DNA of 16,151 nucleotides from CAYNOZ01 sp964398955 (GCA_964398955.1 CAYNOZ010000032.1:1-16151); one strand, 5' to 3'; positions 7,316 to 14,402 are shown, counted from the stretch's first letter. Notes: generated by a model not told the origin, from the letters alone. Program-made: numbers and translations.

Positions 7316-7834
7316 CTATAGTATGTTTAGTGTTCCTTTTATGAATGTTATTGTGATTATGAGTCTTCCTGTGCTTCCGAGGAAGGTTGCGATTGCGAAT
7401 TTTATGTAGTTGTTTTCTAGTAGGGAGAATGCGTATATTGATACTGTGTCTGGGAAGAATGGGATTGATAGTAGTACTGCTAGGCCTGGGTAACCCCATT
7501 TTTGTGCTACTTTTACTGTTTGGCTTTCTGTCCATTCTATTATATCGATTGGTGATTCTTTTAATTTGTTTAGTATGTAATTTGATCTTTTGAATCCTTG
7601 TCCTATTTTGAATGCTAGGAGGCTTCCTGCTGTTTTTCCTATTGCGCTTATTGTTATTATTAGTGTTAGTTCTAGGGTGTAGGGTATGTTTAGGTTTAGT
7701 GGGGTTGCTAGTACTATTTCGCTTGGTGTGGGTAGTATAAATGCTATTAGTATTGAGTAAATGAATATTATTATGAGTCCAGGCCATCCTACGGCGGCTT
7801 TTACTAGGTGTTCTAGTCCTGGTATTAAACTCAT
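7316..7834 (-). CDS. VTT-domain (DedA/SNARE-associated, YqaA-like) membrane protein
   Basis: A 172-aa polytopic membrane protein of the VTT/DedA-related superfamily. Seen in order: a hydrophobic helix at about 17-35 ending in PTPSEIVLATP (the P-x-P-S-E motif of YqaA-type members); a second helix with IGKTAGSLLAFKIGQ (65-79); an amphipathic linker; then YPGLAVLLSIPFFPDT (115-130) and a last helix pair with FLGSTGRL (151-158). DedA proteins are proposed undecaprenyl- or polar-lipid translocases, and the archaeal role is unknown. No ribosome site is visible before the ATG at 7834. AT-only boxes lie about 13-36 bases upstream, so a leaderless transcript is possible. Its sense strand is rich in A+C, which creates long spurious frames on both strands. 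Confidence 0.85.
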   Translation of the reverse strand: MSLIPGLEHLVKAAVGWPGLIIIFIYSILIAFILPTPSEIVLATPLNLNIPYTLELTLIITISAIGKTAGSLLAFKIGQGFKRSNYILNKLKESPIDIIEWTESQTVKVAQKWGYPGLAVLLSIPFFPDTVSIYAFSLLENNYIKFAIATFLGSTGRLIITITFIKGTLNIL

Positions 7835-7949
7835 TTTATCTTGTTATATTTTATATGGATGCATAAAAATTTTTTGTATTTGTTTTTTATGGTATTTTTT
7901 GTTTTGTTTTAATTTTTTTTGTTTTTTTGATGTTTTTTATTGTATTTTG

Positions 7950-8942
7950 TTATTTGATGTATTTTGTGTATTTGAAGTTGTTTTTTGATCCTCTAAATAT
8001 GTATACTTCTATTTTGTGTTTTTTTAGTAGTTTTATCATTTCTTTTTGATCTTTGCTTAATGGGCTATTATTGTATTTGCATTCTACGAATGCGTATCTT
8101 TTTTTGGGTTCCCATTTGCGCTGGGTTGTGTTTTCTATCCATTCGTCTAAGGAATGGGTGTTTCCTTTGTCAACGAAAAAATCTGGTATGCCTTTCATAT
8201 TTCCTTTAATTTTTTTTATGCGATTGTATTTTGTCGGTAGGTTTTCTTTGAATGCTTTTCCTGATTTTTTATAGCAATTTAGTCCTGATTCTTGGCACAT
8301 TTCTTTGAATAATTTTTCAAAGTCTTTTCCTCTTTCACCGTTTTTTAAAGCTCTTTTACTGTGTGTTGATAATTGTTCTTGATTTTTTTTCTTTAAATGT
8401 TTCCATATTCTGTTTTTTAATATTTTATCCAGTCCGCAGTCTCCAATCTTTGGATAATAATTTTTTAGGGCTTTTTCTATTTCCGCTTTTTCGTTTATCT
8501 GATTAAATTCTGCGCTTTCTTTGAAATCATTGAACAAGTACTTGGTTATTTTTTCCTTTTTTCCATTCTTAAGGAAGGTCCACCAATCTATTAAAGATAA
8601 TCTACCTTTTTCTGAAAAACCTTGGCTTAAATTCCAATTAGAATAGTTATATGGTTCTTTAAAACTTTCTATGTAGTATTCAGGAACTTTATATTTCTTC
8701 CCAGGAAAAGAACCAATATTATAGATTTCAAATCCTGATATAAACTTATCTAATTTATTTTTCAATTCATTTTCCATTTCTTCGGTAAAATCTTTTTGAC
8801 TGGATCCGAAGGTTATAAATCCGTTTTCTGTTCTACCAATACCTATAAAAGAAATTTTATTTCGTTTTTCAAGGTTTTCTTGCAGAGGCATAGACTCTTC
8901 ACAAACTTTTAAATAATTAGTTTGGAAATAAGAAAAATTCAT
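7950..8942 (-). CDS. PD-(D/E)XK nuclease, VRR-NUC-like
   Basis: A 330-aa protein whose C-terminal third carries a nuclease core: GERGKDFEKLFKEMC (202-216, helix with Glu209), GIPDFF (251-256, Asp254), FVECKYNNSPLSKDQKE (285-301, Glu287-Cys-Lys289 and Gln299), and a final VYIFRG strand. This PD...ExK...Q order is that of VRR-NUC/Holliday-resolvase-type endonucleases, so metal-dependent DNA cleavage is the likely chemistry. The N-terminal 200 residues match nothing I recognise; they contain a WWTFLKNGKKEK stretch near 120-131 and many lysines. The gene starts 8 bases after the stop of the ferritin-like gene, so the two are probably co-transcribed. No clear ribosome site precedes its ATG, consistent with translational coupling. 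It could act in repair or against foreign DNA; the context does not decide. Confidence 0.8.
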   Translation of the reverse strand: MNFSYFQTNYLKVCEESMPLQENLEKRNKISFIGIGRTENGFITFGSSQKDFTEEMENELKNKLDKFISGFEIYNIGSFPGKKYKVPEYYIESFKEPYNYSNWNLSQGFSEKGRLSLIDWWTFLKNGKKEKITKYLFNDFKESAEFNQINEKAEIEKALKNYYPKIGDCGLDKILKNRIWKHLKKKNQEQLSTHSKRALKNGERGKDFEKLFKEMCQESGLNCYKKSGKAFKENLPTKYNRIKKIKGNMKGIPDFFVDKGNTHSLDEWIENTTQRKWEPKKRYAFVECKYNNSPLSKDQKEMIKLLKKHKIEVYIFRGSKNNFKYTKYIK

Positions 8943-8950
8943 TATTTTAT

Positions 8951-9454
8951 TTATAGATTATTTAATTCTTTCACATCAACGCTTAGCTCTTTTATACCTT
9001 TCAATTCATTTTTAAATATCTGATAATGACCTCTCTCCATTTGAGCTAAGTACCTGGCGATCTTTTCAGGTTCCTCATTAAAATCAGAAATTTTACTCTT
9101 TTGCTCTCTAAGGCTTTCAGCCAATTCCCTATAGAATTCTTGAGATTCCTTTTCAGACTCCATTGCTTGCTCAAATAATTTTTCCACAGAATCAATATTT
9201 TCATCTATACTGGGACTAGGCTTGATCGATTCTTCCGGCAATTCAGGATCTTCATCCGGGAAATAAGAATTAAAAATACTTCTTAAAATTCTTTCATGCT
9301 CCTTTTCTTCATTTATTATAAATTTAAGTTTATTTTTAAGAATTGTAGGCACTCCAACCTCTGAAATTTCATTATATACATTTTGAGCTTCAATTTCCGA
9401 TCTAATTCCATTTTCAAGAACTTCTTTCAAGTCCATATTCTTATAATTAACCAT
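8951..9454 (-). CDS. ferritin-like diiron protein (rubrerythrin-related)
   Basis: A 167-aa four-helix-bundle protein. Diiron ligand candidates are Glu20 in SEIEAQNVY, Glu50-x-x-His53 in NEEKEHERIL, Glu101 or Glu103 in ESEKESQEFY, and Glu140-x-x-His143 in MERGHYQIF; two ExxH pairs plus two single glutamates is the rubrerythrin/ferritin pattern. A Pro/Glu/Asp-rich linker (about 66-86) separates the helix pairs. There is no C-terminal rubredoxin domain, so it is an erythrin-like protein rather than full rubrerythrin. Probable roles are peroxide reduction, iron oxidation or iron binding. The ATG at 9454 has AGGTTGAT 4 bases upstream. It leads an apparent operon with the nuclease, and an inverted repeat sits in its promoter region. 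Confidence 0.85.
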   Translation of the reverse strand: MVNYKNMDLKEVLENGIRSEIEAQNVYNEISEVGVPTILKNKLKFIINEEKEHERILRSIFNSYFPDEDPELPEESIKPSPSIDENIDSVEKLFEQAMESEKESQEFYRELAESLREQKSKISDFNEEPEKIARYLAQMERGHYQIFKNELKGIKELSVDVKELNNL

Positions 9455-9492
9455 TTGATCAACCTATAGAAAATAAGTTTAAAATAATAAAT

Positions 9493-9517
9493 TGGTTTTG
9501 GATCCTCCAGAAAACCA
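9493..9517 (-). promoter_or_regulatory. inverted repeat upstream of the ferritin-like gene
   Basis: TGGTTTT (9493-9499) and AAAACCA (9511-9517) are perfect 7-base arms around an 11-base centre that contains GGATCC. It lies 39-63 bases before the ATG at 9454, just upstream of an AT-only stretch (about 9473-9491) that could be the TATA box. This is a good position for an operator controlling the ferritin-like gene and nuclease. The regulator is unknown. Confidence 0.4.
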
Positions 9518-9607
9518 TCTAATCAAGATCTCTTCAAATATTCACATGTAAACCTTCAAAAAAACCAGTGAAGTAAAAAATATAAACATCTTCAGTATAG
9601 TACCGAA

Positions 9608-10108
9608 TCAGGGATTGTATTTGCATTCTTTACAGAAACTCATTCCTTTATTATCTACTTCTTTCAAATTTTTTGAAAAATTCATTACACATTCACTATT
9701 TTTACAGTGTTCATAACCTTTCATATGACCTATTTCATGAATAGCTTCTTTTGAACTTCTTTCGACTAACAAGTTTTTGTTTTGGTTAATATTCTCCGGT
9801 TTTAGTCTGTTTATAGAAATTATACCGGCGGATCCTTTGAATTGGGCTTCACCAAATACAAAATTCAAAGAATCTGCATATAAATCCCTATCTGTTACAC
9901 CTAATTTAATAGAACCTTCCTGTTCTTGAATTATTTTAATGAAATCTGAAGCTCTGTACTGGTTCCTGATTTCTTTGTAAGAGGATTTTGGAATTCTAAG
10001 TTTTTTTGCCATTTCACAGTTCTCAAAAATTCTATATGTTTCGTCACATATCCCTTCTATAATCCAGTTCGAAATTTTACCGAATTTGAATAATCTAATA
10101 ACCATCAA
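9608..10108 (-). CDS. amzA: archaemetzincin (peptidase family M54)
   Basis: A 166-aa metzincin zinc protease. The family signature is complete: HEIGHMKGYEH gives zinc ligands His124, His128 and His134 and the catalytic Glu125; Cys135 and Cys140, then Met142 (Met-turn), then Cys159 and Cys162 (CKEC) form the second, structural zinc site. Upstream are VTDRDLYADSLNFVFGEA (71-88) and GIISINRL (95-102), both typical of the family. Length is normal for archaeal members. The family is predicted to be a soluble cytosolic peptidase, and its natural substrate is unsettled. Translation can begin at either of two adjacent ATG codons (10108 or 10105); no strong ribosome site is seen. An AT-only box at about 10117-10130 could be its TATA element, with inverted repeats further upstream. 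Confidence 0.95.
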   Translation of the reverse strand: MMVIRLFKFGKISNWIIEGICDETYRIFENCEMAKKLRIPKSSYKEIRNQYRASDFIKIIQEQEGSIKLGVTDRDLYADSLNFVFGEAQFKGSAGIISINRLKPENINQNKNLLVERSSKEAIHEIGHMKGYEHCKNSECVMNFSKNLKEVDNKGMSFCKECKYNP

Positions 10109-10158
10109 GATTTATTACAGAATTTATATTATTAAATTTTTGGATATTTATGATAAGG

Positions 10159-10194
10159 TGAGGCAAAATACCTCATTTCTTGCTGTGAGGTCAC
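10159..10194 (-). promoter_or_regulatory. paired inverted repeats between archaemetzincin and PH-like gene
   Basis: TGAGG (10159-10163) and CCTCA (10171-10175) flank 7 bases; ten bases later GTGA-GG-TCAC (10185-10194) is a second short inverted repeat carrying the same TGAGG core. They sit 50-86 bases before the archaemetzincin ATG, upstream of its likely TATA box, a place where activators bind. The repeated core suggests one factor, but the elements are short and could be chance. Confidence 0.35.
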
Positions 10195-10280
10195 TTCACT
10201 AGTACCAAGAAACTCATTTCGTATTATAAAAGTTTCAATAGTATTCTAGATAGTGGTTAAGTACTTTATATTTAGGAAAA

Positions 10281-10313
10281 CTATATATTTTAGTATTACT
10301 AAATAATATATAG
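10281..10313 (+). promoter_or_regulatory. 33-base near-palindrome over the TATA box of the PH-like gene
   Basis: Left half CTATATAT-TTTAGTA and right half TACTAAA-TA-ATATATAG mirror each other around T10296: inner arms 10289-10295 and 10297-10303 are perfect (7+7), outer arms 10281-10288 and 10306-10313 are perfect (8+8), with two extra bases (TA) in the right half. The left half is itself an excellent archaeal TATA box, so a dimeric regulator bound here would compete with TBP. The gene starts at 10345 and carries AAGGAG at 10329-10334. Confidence 0.5.
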
Positions 10314-10344
10314 ATTATAATTAATTTGAAGGAGTTAGAATTAA

Positions 10345-10824
10345 ATGTATGAAAATAATAAGGAAAAAGAGAAGGTTACAGGAGTAATACCGTATATGAC
10401 TACTGGGAGATTAGGTCGAAATGCCTACACAATTGTAGTAACTAACAGAAGACTTATATTTGCTAAATATAGTACTAAATTGGTAAAAGAAGAACAAAAA
10501 AGAGCTAAAAACAAAGGTAAGGGAGGATTTTTTAGTAGATGGAAGGCTTCGATTTCTTCCGGATTCAGTTTTCATGAAAGATATTATGAAATGGAACCAA
10601 ATGAGATATTACAAGAGAGCAATGATAACTACGAAATTAGACCAGAACAGGTTGGATCCATTAAGATAAAACGTGGGTACTGGGATCCAGGCCATGAACA
10701 CTCTGAACCAGGTAAAATGGAAATAAATTGGTCACGAGGAAAAAATAAATTCAAATTTGACCGAATAGACTCTAAAAAAGTAAAAGAAGCTCTTAATCCG
10801 CTTCTCGGATCTAAAATGAATTAA
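10345..10824 (+). CDS. PH-like (bacterial-type pleckstrin fold) protein of unknown function
   Basis: A 159-aa soluble, basic protein. Residues 11-40 have the look of a bacterial PH-like domain: a GVIPYMTTGRL strand, then YTIVVTNRRLIFAKY (28-42), where the TNRRLIF core is the usual mark of that fold. A charged insert rich in Lys and Gly (48-70, including KGKGGFFSRWKAS) follows. Then come YEIRPEQVGSIKIKRGYWDPG (96-116) and a final strand-helix with KNKFKFDRIDSKKVKEAL (133-150), the expected C-terminal helix. Such domains occur in membrane- or stress-linked proteins, but no function can be assigned. There is no membrane segment. Start: ATG with AAGGAG 10 bases upstream. A palindrome covers its TATA box, so expression is probably regulated. 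Confidence 0.75.
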   Translation: MYENNKEKEKVTGVIPYMTTGRLGRNAYTIVVTNRRLIFAKYSTKLVKEEQKRAKNKGKGGFFSRWKASISSGFSFHERYYEMEPNEILQESNDNYEIRPEQVGSIKIKRGYWDPGHEHSEPGKMEINWSRGKNKFKFDRIDSKKVKEALNPLLGSKMN

Positions 10825-11436
10825 GAATACCGATCATAGACTGAATCTCTCCTATTTGCACGCACTCATGAGAGATGAAAAGTTTTATCCACTTTCTATA
10901 TTTAACTTATTGGTGAGAAGTCTTTTTCCTCAGATCTCTGATTTTAAGTGGACGGTTGGCGTTGGTCTATAAATTATGGTAGGTGTTTTCTGTGTGTAGT
11001 AAGGTCTTGGCCGAATTTAGGGTGTAATATCTGTTTGAGTTTTCATAGTAGGGATAGAGATCGGTATTGAAACTTTTGTGCTGCTGTAATGTTGGACCGG
11101 GAGGACCATCATTTTTGTGGAGTTTTTTCGTTTTTACAGGTTCTGTGGTTGAACTAGGTAACTTGACTTTTTTGGGGTTTTCCTATTAGCCTGCTTGGAT
11201 TGAGATGTATAAGGACAGTAGGATGGAAAACCAAGAATTGTGGGAACTCTTAGCCCTTTCTCTTGAACAAGCGCGATTTAAGTAAGAAGAAGCGGAATTC
11301 ACTTATAAATGAATACTTTTTAGTTATTAAAATTTATAGGTTTTTGTTTCCTATTTTTGTGTATTTAGTTCTGTTTGGGATCAATAATATTTAATAGTGG
11401 GAGTATTATTCGGTATTAATGTATGGGTAAGAGAGA
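10825..11436. other. 612-base stretch without an intact gene
   Basis: No frame on either strand is open for long; the most protein-like piece is a 20-codon frame at 11223-11285 (starts MENQELWELLALS), open upstream only to a TAG at 11187. A 7-base inverted repeat, ATCTCTC (10845-10851) with GAGAGAT (10870-10876), follows the PH-like gene and could end or stabilise its transcript. Base use differs from the surrounding spacers: fewer pure A/T runs and more G. No tRNA, rRNA, CRISPR repeat or recognisable SRP/RNase P core is seen. It may hold an unrecognised RNA or the decayed remains of a gene. The last 60 bases carry the DUF2070 promoter region. Confidence 0.5.
11383..11410 (+). promoter_or_regulatory. 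probable DUF2070 promoter with inverted repeat
   Basis: AATAATA (11383-11389) and TATTATT (11404-11410) are inverted arms with a 14-base spacer, and AATATTTAATA (about 11387-11397) inside is a TATA-like box 40-50 bases before the ATG at 11437. This is a reasonable basal promoter; the symmetry may be a by-product of AT richness. Confidence 0.35.
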
Positions 11437-13080
11437 ATGTCTGACAATATTGATGTTTTTAAGAGTATAATTTTTAGTGTTCCGTCTACGAAAAAGGTTT
11501 TTTTGAGTATTTTAGGTTTTAGTGCTTTATTGGGGTTATTGTTAAATTTATCGCTTTCTTACTTTACTAATAGTCCTTTTAATTTTGAATATCTTGTTGT
11601 TTCAATATTTTTCATATTTATGATTCCAGCGTTATTATCAGGTGAATTATATTCATTTTTTCTTCCTGATTATAAAAGAAAGTGGGCATATTTTCTGTCT
11701 TTTTTTAATGAATTCGTCTTGTTTTTTTATGGCATTATTCTTGTTTCTGCGGATGGTTTTGTAGGTGCTTGGAACGTATTTTGGTTAGCAATTATTACAA
11801 TATTTTTAACTAGTTTGATTGCTCTGCTTTCTACGTTGGGGTATGGATATATCAAAGAAATTACGTTATTGAGTTTGGTTCAACCTTCGATAATAGTAGT
11901 TGCTTTTCATCTGTATATTGGTAGAGGTCTTTCTCTTTCGTATGCAACATATTTAGAGAAATTTGGAGTATTATTTTTAGCTGGATCAGTATTGATAATT
12001 ATATTAGGTTTGTCAGAGTATTTAATCGGTACTAATGTTGATGTTTCAGCTTTGCGTTTGTTATCTGGTCTTATACAGAAAAAGCAAGAGGTATTAGACT
12101 TGGGATATTTTGTGCTTCCCGACGTTCAAACTCTTTCGATTGAAAATGATGATGGGGATTCGACGGTTGCTGTACCTTGGATACATCCAGGCCCCTTAGA
12201 AGGGTTTGGTGGAGGTAGAGCTTCTACAGATATTATTAACCATTTAAATGATGATGGGGAAGGCTTCTTTTTTCATGTTCCCTCTACGCATAAGTCGGAT
12301 CCGGCAAATCCCGATGATATTAATAAAATTATTGATGCTTTGAAAAATCCTGAGAAAAATAGTAAAACCTCAAAAATGATTCAAAAATCTTATAATGGGG
12401 TCAAATTTTATGGAAGAAAAATTGGGGATCAAAAAATAGTTTTTATGGAAGCTGAAGGGTTTGGAGACTATGAAATTCCTGTATTTAAAGAAATATTAGA
12501 TCTAGAAAAAGTAATGATAATAGACCTTCATAATCATATAAGAAATAAAGAACCAGATTCACAATTAGCTTATGATACAGAGGAATCCTATTACTTCAGA
12601 GAAAAACTAAAAGATTTTCTAAAAGAACTTGAAAACCTAGAAATGCATGAATACAAGGTAGGATTTTCCGTAGACTGTGAAAACATCCCAAAATTCGCAT
12701 TAGTAGAAAAAACTAATAATCAAAAAACATTAATATTCGGTACAGAAGGCAACGGAATATCTGAAGAAATGGAAGAAATAAAAAAAGAATACAATAACAA
12801 ATACGATAAAATATTAGTATTAACAACAGACACACATAGCAGCATACATAAAATGACCGCCAACAAACACATAAAAAAGAAAAGAATGAGAAAAACAATA
12901 GAAAAAGCAAACAAAAACAAATCCAAAGGAAAAATAGGATTCACAAACCAAAAAGCAGAACCAATGAAACTATTAAAAGACGACTACTTAGGATTAACAT
13001 ACAGCATAAACATACTAGCCAGACTAGTCCCGCTAACACTACTACTCCTATACCTAGGACTAATACTATGGATAATATAA
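11437..13080 (+). CDS. DUF2070 family membrane protein
   Basis: A 547-aa archaeal membrane protein. Residues 20-200 contain six or so hydrophobic helices and the extreme C-terminus (527-547) one more; between them lies a large hydrophilic domain of about 320 residues. This domain carries spaced His/Asp motifs typical of DUF2070: WIHPGPLEGFGGG (248-260), FFHVPSTHKSDPA (278-290), IDLHNH (362-367) and TTDTHSS (463-469). The recurring histidines and aspartates look like a metal-dependent hydrolase site, but this is inference; the function is unknown. The ATG has GGTAAGAG shortly upstream. A small zinc-binding protein gene follows after 42 bases and may share the transcript. Synonymous codon use changes sharply along the gene: Leu is TTA/TTG-rich at the start and CTA/CTC at the end. 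Confidence 0.9.
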   Translation: MSDNIDVFKSIIFSVPSTKKVFLSILGFSALLGLLLNLSLSYFTNSPFNFEYLVVSIFFIFMIPALLSGELYSFFLPDYKRKWAYFLSFFNEFVLFFYGIILVSADGFVGAWNVFWLAIITIFLTSLIALLSTLGYGYIKEITLLSLVQPSIIVVAFHLYIGRGLSLSYATYLEKFGVLFLAGSVLIIILGLSEYLIGTNVDVSALRLLSGLIQKKQEVLDLGYFVLPDVQTLSIENDDGDSTVAVPWIHPGPLEGFGGGRASTDIINHLNDDGEGFFFHVPSTHKSDPANPDDINKIIDALKNPEKNSKTSKMIQKSYNGVKFYGRKIGDQKIVFMEAEGFGDYEIPVFKEILDLEKVMIIDLHNHIRNKEPDSQLAYDTEESYYFREKLKDFLKELENLEMHEYKVGFSVDCENIPKFALVEKTNNQKTLIFGTEGNGISEEMEEIKKEYNNKYDKILVLTTDTHSSIHKMTANKHIKKKRMRKTIEKANKNKSKGKIGFTNQKAEPMKLLKDDYLGLTYSINILARLVPLTLLLLYLGLILWII

Positions 13081-13122
13081 AAAAAATGGAATAATCCTAT
13101 CCTTAAAGAGGAATGAATCAAA

Positions 13123-13395
13123 ATGAAAGAAAATCCAATATTCGAATGCAAATACTGCAATTACAAAGTAGAATCAACAAACCTAGAAGATGTTCGAAAG
13201 AAAGCACAAAACCATCTAATAGAAAAACATGAACAAAGAATAAGAGGAGAATACAATCCTAACTTACAAAGAATAATATGCAGCAAAAAAGAATGCAACG
13301 TATACGTAAAAAAAGACTTATACTGTGCACACGGACACGATAACATAAAACAATACACAAAATGGCTAGCCAAACATTTCACAAAAAATAGATAA
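13123..13395 (+). CDS. small zinc-binding protein with two Cys/His clusters
   Basis: A 90-aa protein. The N-terminal half has FECKYCNYKVES (Cys9, Cys12) followed by His31 and His36 in a helix, the layout of DUF1059-like or C2H2-type small metal proteins. The second half has ICSKKECNVYVKKDLYCAHGH with Cys53, Cys58, Cys68, His70 and His72, a possible second zinc site. Basic residues are frequent, so nucleic-acid or protein binding is possible. I recognise no named family for the whole protein. It lies 42 bases after DUF2070 on the same strand, with AGAGGA upstream of its ATG, so co-transcription is likely. The sense strand is A+C-rich like the 3' half of DUF2070. Confidence 0.8.
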   Translation: MKENPIFECKYCNYKVESTNLEDVRKKAQNHLIEKHEQRIRGEYNPNLQRIICSKKECNVYVKKDLYCAHGHDNIKQYTKWLAKHFTKNR

Positions 13396-13508
13396 ACCAT
13401 AAAAACCTTAACTCTCCTCAAATAATTCTAACTAGGTAGATACATAAAAACGTTAGATCATTATTAATTCTTAAAACTAATTTAAAGAGATTTAGCAAGG
13501 CCGATATC

Positions 13509-14390
13509 ATGTCAGATGAAAGATTGGATAAGAAAACGAAAGATAAGATATTAAATGCTCAAAAGTCCGAGATTACAGAGTATCATATCTACAGTAAGCT
13601 GTCAGAAAGTATAGACGATGAGGAAAACAGTAAGATTCTTCAAAGAATAGGTAATGAAGAAAAGGAACACTATGACTTCTGGTCTAATTACACAGGAGAA
13701 AAGGTCAAACCAAGTAAATTAAAAGTTTGGTTTTATGTGTTTCTTTCAAAGATATTCGGAATAACTTTTGGTATTAAGTTAATGGAATCAGGAGAGGAAG
13801 ATGCACAAGTAACGTATGATAAAATCTCACATAAGGTACCTGAAGCAAATTCAATAATTGAAGATGAAGAAAGTCATGAAGATGAATTGATCGATATGAT
13901 CGATGAAGAGAGATTAAAATATGTTGGAGCAATTGTAAGAGGTTTAAATGATGCTTTAGTAGAACTTTCAGGTGCATTGGCGGGATTGACATTTGTATTA
14001 AGAACAACAAATTTGATAGCTTTTACAGGATTGATTACAGGTATTTCTGCTTCTCTGTCGATGGGAGGTTCTGAATATCTTGGGTCCAAATCAGAGGGTG
14101 GTATTAAGGATCCTTTTAAAGCATCTATCTACACGGGCGTGGCGTATATAGTAACAGTAATCTTTCTGATATTTCCGTATTTCATAATGGCGAATGTTTA
14201 CGGTGCTTTACTCTTCATGTTGGTTAATGTGGTTGTTGTAATCTTCATATTTACTTTTTATATATCGGTGACGAAAGGAATATCGTTTAAAAAAAGATTT
14301 TTAGAAATGGCTGGTATAAGTTTGGGGATTGCTGCCTTAAGTTTTGTAATCGGGTATTTGATAAGGAGTCAGTTTGGTGTAGAAGTTTAA
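13509..14390 (+). CDS. ferritin-like/VIT1 iron transporter fusion
   Basis: A 293-aa protein with an N-terminal ferritin-like domain (about 10-130) and a C-terminal CCC1/VIT1 membrane domain (about 137-288). Diiron ligand candidates are Glu21 or Glu24 (KSEITEYHIY), Glu51-x-x-His54 (NEEKEHYDFW), Glu96 or Glu97, and Glu120-x-x-His123 (EDEESHEDEL). The membrane part shows the family motifs RGLNDALVELSGALAGL (144-160) and ISASLSMGGSEYLGSKSE (179-196), then three or so further helices. Proteins of this design (MbfA/erythrin-VIT type) move Fe2+ or Mn2+ across the membrane, usually outward in bacteria, with the ferritin-like domain sensing or loading iron. Export is inferred. The gene stands alone between a 113-base spacer and a convergent small ORF. 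Confidence 0.93.
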   Translation: MSDERLDKKTKDKILNAQKSEITEYHIYSKLSESIDDEENSKILQRIGNEEKEHYDFWSNYTGEKVKPSKLKVWFYVFLSKIFGITFGIKLMESGEEDAQVTYDKISHKVPEANSIIEDEESHEDELIDMIDEERLKYVGAIVRGLNDALVELSGALAGLTFVLRTTNLIAFTGLITGISASLSMGGSEYLGSKSEGGIKDPFKASIYTGVAYIVTVIFLIFPYFIMANVYGALLFMLVNVVVVIFIFTFYISVTKGISFKKRFLEMAGISLGIAALSFVIGYLIRSQFGVEV

Positions 14391-14393
14391 ATT

Positions 14394-14402
14394 AATTTTT
14401 TG
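14394..14402 (+). terminator. T-run after the VIT1 gene
   Basis: Shortly after the stop at 14390 a run of six T lies at 14396-14401 on the plus strand, a minimal archaeal termination signal. It abuts the 3' end of the convergent 51-aa ORF (stop at 14403). Confidence 0.35.

Noticed and set aside
7299..7787. Long Thr/Asn/Lys-rich frame opposite-phase to the VTT gene
   Set aside because: It overlaps a convincing membrane protein in another frame; its T/N/K content is an artefact of the A+C-rich sense strand.
9554..9573. CTTCA/TGAAG 5-base stem downstream of archaemetzincin as a terminator
   Set aside because: The stem is short and the T-run lies in the loop, not after it; this is expected by chance in AT-rich sequence.
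11055..11075. ATTGAAAC, as at the end of many CRISPR repeats
   Set aside because: Single copy with no repeat spacing around it.
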